11,950 nt of DNA, taken from positions 1-11,950 of the forward strand of contig CAKSWA010000053.1 of assembly GCA_934511165.1 (NCBI GenBank), in the 5' to 3' direction. Made by a program: the position numbers and the translations under genes. The notes below the pieces were generated by a model that searched no databases, was not told the origin of the DNA, and saw only the letters and a list, made by a program, of their open reading frames with translations. Origin of the DNA: an uncultured Oscillospiraceae bacterium. Its GTDB lineage: Bacteria > Bacillota > Clostridia > Oscillospirales > Oscillospiraceae. Shown here in pieces: positions 7,231 to 11,950 of the stretch; the stretch's first letter is position 1; every line of letters starts with the position of its first letter.

Positions 7231-8244
7231 ATGCTGATACTATCCGTGGAATCTACGTGCGACGAGACCGCCGTCGCCGTGACCGAAAATGGGCGAAAGG
7301 TGCTCACCGACCAGATATTCTCGCAGGCCGACCTGCACGCCGTATACGGCGGCGTCGTGCCGGAGATCGCCTCGCGCAGCCATGTGGAGGTCATCTCCCG
7401 GCTGGCCGACCGCGCCATCGCTGCGGCGGGCATAAAAAAGTCCGATCTCGACGCCGTGGCGGTGTCGTATGCGCCGGGACTCATCGGCGCGGTGCTTGTG
7501 GGCGTGAACTTTGCCAAGAGCGCCGCGGCGGCGCTCGGCATCCCGCTCATCCCGGTGCACCATATCCGCGGCCATATCGCCGCCAACTACATTGCCTACC
7601 CGGAGCTGGAGCCGCCGTTCCTCTGCCTTGCCATCTCCGGCGGCAACACGATGCTTGTGGACGTGCGCGACTATACCGACCTTCGCATTCTCGGCCAGAC
7701 GCGCGACGATGCCGCGGGCGAATGCTTTGATAAATCCGCGCGTGTGCTCGGCCTGCCGTATCCCGGCGGCGCTCCGATCGACCGTCTGGCAAAAGAGGGG
7801 CGCGACGACGCTTATACCCTGCCGCACCCGTTCGTCGGCGAGAACCCTTACGACATGAGCTTTTCCGGTCTCAAGACGGCGGTCATCAATCTTGCGCACC
7901 ATTGCGAGCAGACCGGCGAAACGCTTGACCGCGCGGGACTCGCTGCATCGCTCTGCCGCGCGGTGAGCAAATCGCTTGTGCCGCGCACGATGGCGGCGGC
8001 CGAGGAGCTCGGCTATAAGAAGATTGCCGTTGCGGGCGGCGTTGCGGCCAATTCCCGCATCCGCGCTGATTTTGCCGCTGCGGCGGAAAAGGCGGGGGCG
8101 CAGCTCTTTGTCCCGCCTCTTCGTCTCTGCGGCGACAACGCCGCGATGATCGGCTGCCAGGGCTACTATGAGTTCCTTGCCGGACATACCGCCGGGCCGG
8201 AGCTCAACGCCTACGCGACGATGCCGCTGGAAAAACAGATTTGA
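7231..8244 (+). CDS. tsaD: tRNA N6-adenosine threonylcarbamoyltransferase TsaD
   Basis: TsaD transfers the threonylcarbamoyl group from TC-AMP to A37 of ANN-decoding tRNAs, acting with TsaB and TsaE. The 337-residue product has the normal length and the ASKHA/Kae1 fold. Visible marks are ILSVESTCDETAVAV at the N-terminus, YGGVVPEIASRSH (39-51), the metal ligands H111 and H115 in VHHIRGH, the nucleotide loop AISGGNT, and TRDDAAGECFDKSARVLGLPYPGG. GGVAANSRIR comes near the C-terminus and the third metal ligand is D302 in CGDNAAM. The start lies 4 nt after rimI, with only a loose GAGGCGGA upstream, so translation is probably coupled to rimI. Its partners tsaB and tsaE, which often lie next to this pair, are absent here. 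No defects were seen. Confidence 0.97.
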   Translation: MLILSVESTCDETAVAVTENGRKVLTDQIFSQADLHAVYGGVVPEIASRSHVEVISRLADRAIAAAGIKKSDLDAVAVSYAPGLIGAVLVGVNFAKSAAAALGIPLIPVHHIRGHIAANYIAYPELEPPFLCLAISGGNTMLVDVRDYTDLRILGQTRDDAAGECFDKSARVLGLPYPGGAPIDRLAKEGRDDAYTLPHPFVGENPYDMSFSGLKTAVINLAHHCEQTGETLDRAGLAASLCRAVSKSLVPRTMAAAEELGYKKIAVAGGVAANSRIRADFAAAAEKAGAQLFVPPLRLCGDNAAMIGCQGYYEFLAGHTAGPELNAYATMPLEKQI

Positions 8245-8268
8245 TTTAAGAGATAAGGGGCGAAGGAA

Positions 8269-8943
8269 ATGGGCGTCCACGACGGACACCGCTCGCGGAT
8301 GAAGGAACGCTTCCGCGGCCACGGTCTCGAAAACTTCAACGACATAAACGCCCTGGAGCTGCTGCTCTTTTATGCCGCGCCCCGGTGCGATACGAACGGA
8401 ATGGCGCATGCGCTGCTGGAGAAGTTCGGCTCGCTTTCCGCCGTGCTGGAGGCAAACGAGCAGGAACTCCTCGCGGTGCCGGGCATCGGCGAGAACGCCG
8501 TGACGCTTCTGCGGCTCATCCCGGCCTTCAGCCGCCGGTATCTGCTCGACAAAACGCCGTCGAACGAGCCGGTCGATTCCGCCGCGGCCGCAGGGCGGTA
8601 TTTCATCCCGCGGTTCATGTATGAAACGGAAGAGGTCGTCTATGCGCTGCTGCTCGATGCGAGAAAGCGCCCGATCCAATGTGTGGCGATAAGCCGCGGC
8701 ACGGTGGACGCTGCCGAGATCAACGCCCGGAAGCTCGCAGAGACCGCGCTGCAATACCGTGCGAGCGCCGTGATCCTTGCGCACAACCACCGCAGCGGCG
8801 TGGCGCTGCCCTCGGTGGAGGATGAAACCTCCACGGCGCGGCTCTCCCGCGCGCTTGATCTGCTCGGCGTGGAGCTTTCCGACCACATCATCGTTGCCGG
8901 AAACGACTATGTCTCCATGCGCGAGGGTGGATTCATGCGATAA
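8269..8943 (+). CDS. radC: RadC family JAMM/MPN-domain protein
   Basis: RadC proteins (UPF0758) carry a zinc-binding JAMM/MPN fold and are annotated as DNA repair proteins, though their biochemical role is poorly established. The 224-residue length is usual. An N-terminal helix-hairpin-helix-like segment (LLAVPGIGENAVTLLRL, 68-84) suggests DNA contact. The JAMM metal motif H-x-H-x7-S-x2-D is intact as H172, H174, S182 and D185. One oddity is HNHRSG, where the family nearly always has HNHPSG, so residue 175 is arginine rather than proline. The C-terminal DHIIVAGNDYVSMREGG matches the family. The start at 8269 has AAGGGG (8255-8260) at 8-nt spacing. The gene ends the operon and is followed by a strong terminator. 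Confidence 0.95.
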   Translation: MGVHDGHRSRMKERFRGHGLENFNDINALELLLFYAAPRCDTNGMAHALLEKFGSLSAVLEANEQELLAVPGIGENAVTLLRLIPAFSRRYLLDKTPSNEPVDSAAAAGRYFIPRFMYETEEVVYALLLDARKRPIQCVAISRGTVDAAEINARKLAETALQYRASAVILAHNHRSGVALPSVEDETSTARLSRALDLLGVELSDHIIVAGNDYVSMREGGFMR

Positions 8944-8972
8944 ATCAAACGAGAGCCCACTTCGAATTTGAT

Positions 8973-9003
8973 ACCGGCGGGAGCATCAGCTCCCGCCGGT
9001 TTT
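8973..9003 (+). terminator. Intrinsic terminator of the uvrB-radC operon
   Basis: A perfect 12-bp GC-rich stem (8973-8984 with 8989-9000) has a 4-nt ATCA loop and runs into a short T-tract (9000-9003). It starts 29 nt after the radC stop. The T-tract is short, but the stem is very stable. Confidence 0.85.
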
Positions 9004-9011
9004 GCGTCATC

Positions 9012-9032
9012 GTGCAGTTTTCCCTGCATATT
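9012..9032. repeat. Short dispersed repeat, copy 1 (TGCAG-spacer-CTGCATATT)
   Basis: GTGCAGT and CTGCATATT are separated by 5 nt here. A second copy at 9351-9372 has the same two blocks with 6 nt between them. Each copy has an internal inverted repeat, TGCAG against CTGCA, with a 6- or 7-nt loop. Confidence 0.45.
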
Positions 9033-9045
9033 GTGCGGAGAAGTT

Positions 9046-9066
9046 CGTTATGGAAACCGCATAACG
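9046..9066. other. Small perfect hairpin (7-bp stem)
   Basis: CGTTATG (9046-9052) pairs with CATAACG (9060-9066) across a 7-nt loop GAAACCG. No T-tract follows, so it is not a terminator. It could be part of a structured transcript or a protein site. Confidence 0.4.
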
Positions 9067-9080
9067 GGAAACGGAACGGT

Positions 9081-9096
9081 GCAAACTGCCGTTTGC
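9081..9096. other. Small perfect hairpin (6-bp stem)
   Basis: GCAAAC (9081-9086) pairs with GTTTGC (9091-9096) around TGCC. It ends 4 nt before the isolated TTGACA at 9101, and GGGG follows rather than T residues. Confidence 0.35.
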
Positions 9097-9132
9097 GGGG
9101 TTGACATTTTCTGGTATATTTGCGGAGAAGCA

Positions 9133-9285
9133 TTGAAACATAAAGAAAAAATCGATGTTGAAAAGTCTGTGGGAAATGTTGATAACTCTTTGAAAACCCG
9201 GTTGCGTTTTCCCGGCACAGACGCCATCGACCGGATTCGACGGCGGAAATTATGGAAAGTCAATGCGAAAAAGCGTAGAAAATGA
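9133..9285 (+). CDS. Possible small basic protein, 50 aa (hypothetical)
   Basis: A TTG start at 9133 with GGAG at 9124-9127 (5-nt spacing) opens a 50-residue frame ending at TGA 9283-9285. The product would be very basic, with 18 of 50 residues Lys or Arg, and would end AKKRRK. A seven-residue tandem similarity (DVEKSVG then NVDNSLK, residues 8-21) reflects the 21-nt DNA repeat in frame. I recognise no family. There is no ATG start, no convincing promoter (a TTGACA at 9101 lacks a -10 at proper distance), and the base composition is unlike the neighbouring genes. The stretch could equally be non-coding RNA or DnaA-type DNA sites. Confidence 0.2.
   Translation: MKHKEKIDVEKSVGNVDNSLKTRLRFPGTDAIDRIRRRKLWKVNAKKRRK
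9156..9197. repeat. Imperfect 21-nt tandem repeat with DnaA-box-like motifs
   Basis: Units 9156-9176 and 9177-9197 agree at 15 of 21 positions. Read on the minus strand they contain TTATCAACA (9185-9177), one mismatch from the DnaA box TTATCCACA, plus TTTCCCACA (9176-9168) and TTTTCAACA (9164-9156), each with two mismatches. Spacings are 12 and 9 nt. This looks like the box clusters near dnaA in many Firmicutes, but no dnaA or dnaN is in the window. Confidence 0.4.
9165..9244 (+). ncRNA. Candidate structured RNA element (two adjacent helices)
   Basis: GTCTGTG (9165-9171) pairs with CACAGAC (9216-9222). Inside it GGAAA (9172-9176) pairs with TTTCC (9208-9212), with a 3-nt bulge (9213-9215). 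Immediately next to it, 9223-9230 pairs with 9237-9244 through eight positions with a single A-C mismatch, around a 6-nt loop. A competing hairpin GAAAAC/GTTTTC (9192-9197 and 9206-9211) exists. No matching known RNA family comes to mind and no terminator follows, so this remains a candidate. Confidence 0.25.
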
Positions 9286-9350
9286 AGCCAGGATTTTTGG
9301 TAAAATTCGGACTTGACATACAAAGACTACATGGCGGAATGGGACGCGGC

Positions 9351-9372
9351 GTGCAGTCTCATCCTGCATATT
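9351..9372. repeat. Short dispersed repeat, copy 2 (TGCAG-spacer-CTGCATATT)
   Basis: This is the second copy of the unit at 9012-9032, again with TGCAG and CTGCA as a small inverted repeat. Its right end merges into the dyad at 9369-9385. Confidence 0.45.
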
Positions 9373-9385
9373 ACAGATTGTAATA
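9369..9385. promoter_or_regulatory. Perfect dyad TATTACA-GAT-TGTAATA upstream of the rny promoter
   Basis: A 7-bp inverted repeat with a 3-nt centre lies 27 nt upstream of the rny -35. Its centre is about 70 nt before the expected transcription start, a position more typical of activator than repressor sites. The half-sites resemble BlaI/MecI/CopY operators (TTACA-N2-TGTAA), but those have a 2-nt centre. No such regulator gene is visible. Confidence 0.45.
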
Positions 9386-9412
9386 ATTTGTTTCCCGGAG
9401 AACAGAAACCGC

Positions 9413-9441
9413 TTGACATAACGCTAAAGAATCGATAAAAT
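9413..9441 (+). promoter_or_regulatory. Strong sigma-A promoter of rny
   Basis: A perfect -35 TTGACA (9413-9418) and -10 TAAAAT (9436-9441) are separated by 17 nt. The expected start near 9448 leaves a leader of about 90 nt before the rny ATG. That leader contains a weak 5-bp stem (AGGAG 9459-9463 with CTCCT 9474-9478). Confidence 0.85.
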
Positions 9442-9538
9442 ATACCTTATGATATTATAGGAGAGATGGGGAACTCCTTTAATTTCAAAATGACCCTTTA
9501 CCATAAGAGAAGTACGCAAGAAGGAGGTAGACCGACTT

Positions 9539-11098
9539 ATGCCGCAAATGTCCGTATGGATGATCGTCGCCAGCATCGTTGCCGTGCTGGTGTTTTTGCT
9601 GATCGGCTTTGTGCTGGGCGTTATGTACCGGAAAAAGGTTTCCGAGCGCGAGATCGCCAGTGCCGAAGATGAAGCGAAGCGCATCATCAACGAAGGCATT
9701 AAAACCGCTGAAAACAAAAAGCGCGAGGCGCTGCTCGAGGCGAAGGAAGAAATCCATCGCACCCGCACCGAGTGCGACCGCGAAGTGAAAGAGCGCCGCA
9801 ACGAAGTTTCCAAGCAGGAGCGCCGTCTCCAGCAGAAGGAAGAAAATCTCGACCGCAAAACCGAAGCGCTCGAAAAGAAAACCGATACCCTCAACCGTAA
9901 GCTCCAGGAAGCCGATGCCCAGCAGGAGGAGATCAAGCTCATCAAGAAGAGCCAGCTCGACATGCTGGAAAAGATCTCCGGCTACTCCGTGGAGGAAGCC
10001 AAACAGTACCTTATCAAGAGCATCGAGGCCGACTGCACGCACGAAATGGCCGCCAAGGTCAAGGAAGTCGAAGCCCAGTTCAAGGACGAAGCCGAGCAGA
10101 AGGCCCGTGAGGTCATTGCCACGGCCATCCAGCGCTGCGCCGCCGATCACACGAGCGAAATCACCGTTTCCGTCGTTCCTCTCCCCAACGACGAAATGAA
10201 GGGCCGCATCATCGGCCGCGAGGGACGCAACATCCGTTCCATCGAAACGCTCACCGGCTGTGATCTCATCATCGACGATACGCCGGAGGCCATCACGGTC
10301 TCAAGCTTTGATCCCGTCCGCCGCGAAGTCGCGCGCCTTGCGCTCGAAAAGCTCATTCAGGACGGCCGCATCCACCCCGCCCGCATCGAGGAAATGGTCG
10401 CCAAGGCCCAGCGCGAGGTCAACCAGACCATCAAGGAAGAGGGCGAGCGCGCCGTGTTTGAGACGAACGTCCACGGCCTGCACCCCGATCTCGTCAAGCT
10501 CCTCGGCCGCCAGCGCTACCGCACGAGCTACGGCCAGAACGTGCTCAACCACTCCATCGAGGTCGCCCAGATCTCCGGCCTGCTCGCCGCTGAGCTCGGC
10601 GTGGACATTGCCCTGGCCAAGCGCGCCGGTCTCCTGCACGATCTCGGCAAGTCCATCGACCACGAAGTTGAGGGCAGCCATGTGACCATCGGCGTAGACC
10701 TTGCCCGCAAGTACAAGGAGTCCGAAGAGGTCATCCACGCGATCGAAGCGCACCACGGCGACGTGGAGCCGCACACGGTCATCGCCTGCATCGTGCAGGC
10801 CGCCGACACGATCTCCGCCGCCCGTCCCGGCGCGCGCCGCGAGAACATCGAGAACTATGTCAAGCGTCTCGAAAAGCTGGAGGAAGTCTCCCGCTCGTTC
10901 CCCGGCATTGCGAGCTGCTATGCCATTCAGGCCGGCCGCGAGATCCGCGTCATGGTCAAGCCCGAAGAGGTCAGCGAGGATCAGATCGTCCTGCTCGCGC
11001 GCGACATCGCCAAGAAGATCGAAGCCGAGCTTACGTACCCCGGCCAGATCAAGGTCCACGTCCTGCGCGAGACCAAGGCCGTCGATTACGCGAAATAA
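9539..11098 (+). CDS. rny: Ribonuclease Y, membrane-anchored endoribonuclease
   Basis: RNase Y starts mRNA decay and processing in many Gram-positive bacteria and is tethered to the inner face of the cell membrane. The 519 residues match the Bacillus subtilis protein (520) in size and order. One N-terminal transmembrane helix lies at about 6-29 and is followed by MYRKK. A long charged coiled coil covers about 30-200. A KH RNA-binding domain contains GREGRN (226-231) and IDDTPEAI. The HD hydrolase domain carries catalytic H367-D368 in LLHDLGKS. The ATG at 9539 has AAGGAGGT at 9521-9528; the 10-nt spacing is slightly long. It has its own near-consensus promoter and a strong terminator, so it is monocistronic. 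Codons ending in C are noticeably frequent, consistent with good expression. No defects were seen. Confidence 0.98.
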   Translation: MPQMSVWMIVASIVAVLVFLLIGFVLGVMYRKKVSEREIASAEDEAKRIINEGIKTAENKKREALLEAKEEIHRTRTECDREVKERRNEVSKQERRLQQKEENLDRKTEALEKKTDTLNRKLQEADAQQEEIKLIKKSQLDMLEKISGYSVEEAKQYLIKSIEADCTHEMAAKVKEVEAQFKDEAEQKAREVIATAIQRCAADHTSEITVSVVPLPNDEMKGRIIGREGRNIRSIETLTGCDLIIDDTPEAITVSSFDPVRREVARLALEKLIQDGRIHPARIEEMVAKAQREVNQTIKEEGERAVFETNVHGLHPDLVKLLGRQRYRTSYGQNVLNHSIEVAQISGLLAAELGVDIALAKRAGLLHDLGKSIDHEVEGSHVTIGVDLARKYKESEEVIHAIEAHHGDVEPHTVIACIVQAADTISAARPGARRENIENYVKRLEKLEEVSRSFPGIASCYAIQAGREIRVMVKPEEVSEDQIVLLARDIAKKIEAELTYPGQIKVHVLRETKAVDYAK

Positions 11099-11110
11099 AA
11101 TGCGTTGCAG

Positions 11111-11147
11111 AAAAAGCTGCTGCCGCAATTGCGGCGGCAGCTTTTTT
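11111..11147. terminator. Strong intrinsic terminator after rny
   Basis: A 16-bp stem with one G-U pair (11111-11126 with 11131-11146) closes on an AATT loop. Five A start the left arm and six T (11142-11147) end the right arm, so it can work on both strands. It starts 12 nt after the rny stop. Confidence 0.92.
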
Positions 11148-11156
11148 GCGCTTTAG

Positions 11157-11194
11157 GCAATGAATCGTAAATATTTTTCAAACCGTTTCATTGC
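11157..11194. repeat. 8-bp inverted repeat upstream of the MGMT-like gene
   Basis: GCAATGAA (11157-11164) and TTCATTGC (11187-11194) are perfect inverted copies 22 nt apart. The right copy overlaps the proposed -35. It could be a split operator or chance. Confidence 0.3.
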
Positions 11195-11219
11195 ATTGGC
11201 TTCCGAAACAGGCTATCCT
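11191..11219 (+). promoter_or_regulatory. Possible promoter of the MGMT-like gene
   Basis: TTGCAT (11191-11196) and TATCCT (11214-11219) are 17 nt apart. A start near 11226 would fall right at the ribosome binding site (GGGAGGTG, 11226-11233), leaving a leader of only about 13 nt, which lowers confidence. No better pair was found after the rny terminator. Confidence 0.4.
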
Positions 11220-11238
11220 TATAGCGGGAGGTGGCGAA

Positions 11239-11724
11239 ATGGCAAACGAGAATACGAAGGATTTCAACGCCATGCTGCATGACAGCAAGGACATGCCCAA
11301 AATACAGATCCTTATCGACCAGAAAAGCATTGAGAAATATGGCGGGGACAAAATGTACTTTGCTCCGCCGCTCGACTATGACCGCGTGATGAAAAGAGTC
11401 CCCTACGGCAGGGTGACCACCGTGGGGGAGATACGAGAGTATTTCGCGAAGCAAAGCGGTGCGGACTTTACCGAGCCGATCACGGCGGGAATCTTCGTCT
11501 CCATTGCGGCGTGGGCGAGCCATCAGCGCGCTGGGGATGAAACACCGTACTGGAGAACGCTGAAGGCGAACGGCGAGCTCAACGAAAAATACCCGGGAGG
11601 CATCAAAGCGCAGAGGGAAAAGCTGGAGGCGGAGGGACATACCATCATCTCCAAAGGCCGGAAAAACATCCGGTACTATGTAAAGGACTATGAAAAGGTT
11701 CTGTTTGCTCTTGGCTCCCTGTGA
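11239..11724 (+). CDS. MGMT-fold DNA-binding-domain protein without cysteine (alkyltransferase-like)
   Basis: This 161-residue soluble protein matches the DNA-binding domain of O6-alkylguanine-DNA alkyltransferases: VPYGRVTTVGEI (54-65) is the helix-turn-helix entry, and PYWRTLKANGELNEKYPGG (103-121) followed by KLEAEGH corresponds to the region around the catalytic PCHR. The acceptor cysteine position is tyrosine and the next residue tryptophan (PYWR). The whole protein contains no cysteine, so it cannot be a self-alkylating enzyme. The usual tyrosine of the first helix and the arginine finger of the RAVG motif also appear replaced (TTVGEI; PITAGIF). It resembles alkyltransferase-like proteins, which bind alkyl lesions and recruit excision repair, but a different role is possible. 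The start at 11239 is chosen for GGGAGGTG at 11226-11233; an in-frame ATG at 11191 would lie upstream of that site and within the proposed promoter. Confidence 0.85.
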   Translation: MANENTKDFNAMLHDSKDMPKIQILIDQKSIEKYGGDKMYFAPPLDYDRVMKRVPYGRVTTVGEIREYFAKQSGADFTEPITAGIFVSIAAWASHQRAGDETPYWRTLKANGELNEKYPGGIKAQREKLEAEGHTIISKGRKNIRYYVKDYEKVLFALGSL

Positions 11725-11738
11725 TGTGCCGTAAAGTG

Positions 11739-11747
11739 TGCTATAGT
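11739..11747 (+). promoter_or_regulatory. Possible extended -10 promoter
   Basis: TGCTATAGT combines a TG dinucleotide one base before TATAGT (11742-11747), the extended -10 arrangement, which can work with a poor -35 (CTGTGA at 11719-11724). It lies 50 nt before the next coding start. No terminator was seen between the MGMT-like gene and this site. Confidence 0.4.
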
Positions 11748-11796
11748 TACCCGGAAAAAGCCCGGTGAATCGAAACGCAGGAGGAGAATGTCCTTG

Positions 11797-11904
11797 ATGG
11801 CGGTAAGTGCAGCAGAGATCGTAGAAAAGGCCATTGAGCTCGGCTATGACAAATGCGGCATTATTCCCGTGGAGATTTGCTTATGTGTGATAAAGAAGCA
11901 ATAG
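11797..11904 (+). pseudogene. Truncated N-terminus of a probable iron-sulfur reductase-like protein
   Basis: After AGGAGGAG (11779-11786) a frame reads MAVSAAEIVEKAIELGYDKC and then GIIPVE before ending at TAG 11902-11904, only 35 codons. The segment EIVEKAIELGYDKCGIIPVE resembles the N-terminus of QueG-like (epoxyqueuosine-reductase-related) double 4Fe-4S proteins of Clostridia, as I recall them; those run to several hundred residues. Here the likeness stops at about 11874 and the remaining codons (ICLCVIKKQ) are unlike it. Neither alternative frame restores an obvious match, so a single frameshift is unlikely and a deletion or recombination junction is more likely. An in-frame ATG at 11788 is possible, but its spacing to the ribosome binding site is too short. 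Confidence 0.45.
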
Positions 11905-11950
11905 AAGTGCAAAAAATTTTGCCGTTCCTATCCGACACTTGGCCATTGTG
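11883..11950 (+). CDS. Start of an unidentified gene running off the right edge (partial)
   Basis: ATG at 11883 has GGAG at 11871-11874 with 8-nt spacing and opens a frame that stays open to the window end (MCDKEAIEVQKILPFLSDTW and on). It lies inside the tail of the truncated frame, +2 to it. The DNA from about 11880 is more AT-rich than the genes to the left. The N-terminal KILPF is vaguely like some Crp/Fnr regulators, but 22 residues cannot support a family call. Confidence 0.4.
   Translation, partial: MCDKEAIEVQKILPFLSDTWPL

Larger units (their letters stand above)
9004..9538. other. 535-nt intergenic region between radC and rny
   Basis: This is the longest stretch without a confident gene and is clearly richer in A+T than its flanks. 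From left to right it holds: a repeat unit at 9012-9032, related to 9351-9372; TGCGGAGAAG twice (9034-9043 and 9121-9130); a hairpin at 9046-9066; a hairpin at 9081-9096; an isolated TTGACA at 9101; a possible 50-codon ORF at 9133-9285 that contains an imperfect 21-nt tandem repeat; two adjacent potential RNA helices at 9165-9244; a second TTGACA at 9313; a perfect dyad at 9369-9385; and the rny promoter at 9413-9441. The left 400 nt have no established function. Confidence 0.7.

Noticed and set aside
9112..9123. TGG...TTGC as a sigma-54 promoter
   Set aside because: GG and GC are separated by 7 nt instead of the required 10, and no enhancer-binding regulator is nearby.
9048..9323. A 91-codon minus-strand frame between radC and rny
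   Set aside because: It has only a TTG start, no ribosome binding site upstream of it, no recognisable motif, and it overlaps repeats and hairpins.
9466..9672. A possible leader ORF starting MGNSFNF in the rny leader
   Set aside because: The AGGAG before its ATG is only 2 nt away, the frame runs well into rny in another phase, and its sequence inside rny is a typical arginine-rich shadow.
11191..11238. Longer N-terminus of the MGMT-like protein from ATG 11191
   Set aside because: It would start upstream of the clear GGGAGGTG ribosome binding site, overlap the proposed promoter, and lacks its own ribosome binding site.
11750..11765. CCGG-AAAAAGC-CCGG hairpin before the last gene
   Set aside because: The stem is only 4 bp and no T-tract follows, so it is neither a terminator nor a clear regulatory structure.

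Overview
The window is a housekeeping stretch of a Gram-positive-type chromosome, most likely a GC-rich member of the Clostridia (Bacillota). The reasons are the presence of rny (RNase Y), strong AAGGAGG-type ribosome binding sites, a proofreading-dead DNA polymerase I of the Bacillus/Clostridium kind, a gut-type Flavodoxin_4 protein, tight gene packing and AT-rich promoters set in GC-rich coding DNA. Species assignment is inference.

Layout. A possible gene tail and a bidirectional terminator (1-77) precede a leftward flavodoxin gene (112-591). Its promoter is back to back with that of a rightward six-gene operon: uvrB, a MATE-family exporter, polA, rimI, tsaD and radC (764-8943). Intergenic gaps are 6 to 24 nt or overlaps of 4 to 13 nt, so the genes are probably co-transcribed and partly translationally coupled. 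A GC-rich hairpin terminator follows radC. A 535-nt AT-richer intergenic region (9004-9538) then holds short repeats, hairpins, DnaA-box-like motifs, a possible 50-codon ORF, a perfect dyad and, at its right end, a near-consensus promoter for rny. After rny (9539-11098) come a second strong terminator, a small MGMT-fold protein without any cysteine (11239-11724), and a broken iron-sulfur-protein-like fragment with a new reading frame starting inside its end (11797-11950).

How the genes work together. UvrB (damage verification) and PolA (repair synthesis and flap removal) act in the same nucleotide excision repair pathway. The exporter between them is co-transcribed and could lower the intracellular load of toxic compounds. 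RadC is a repair-labelled JAMM-fold protein. RimI and TsaD are translation and tRNA-modification proteins that often sit together. RNase Y governs mRNA decay. The cysteine-free MGMT-like protein recalls the alkyltransferase-like proteins that hand alkyl lesions to excision repair, although it also lacks other expected residues.

No CRISPR array, tRNA, rRNA, insertion sequence or phage gene was seen. No complete new system is evident. The points most worth following up are the cysteine-free MGMT-like protein, the broken gene at the right edge, the exporter inside the uvrB-polA operon, and the structured region upstream of rny.
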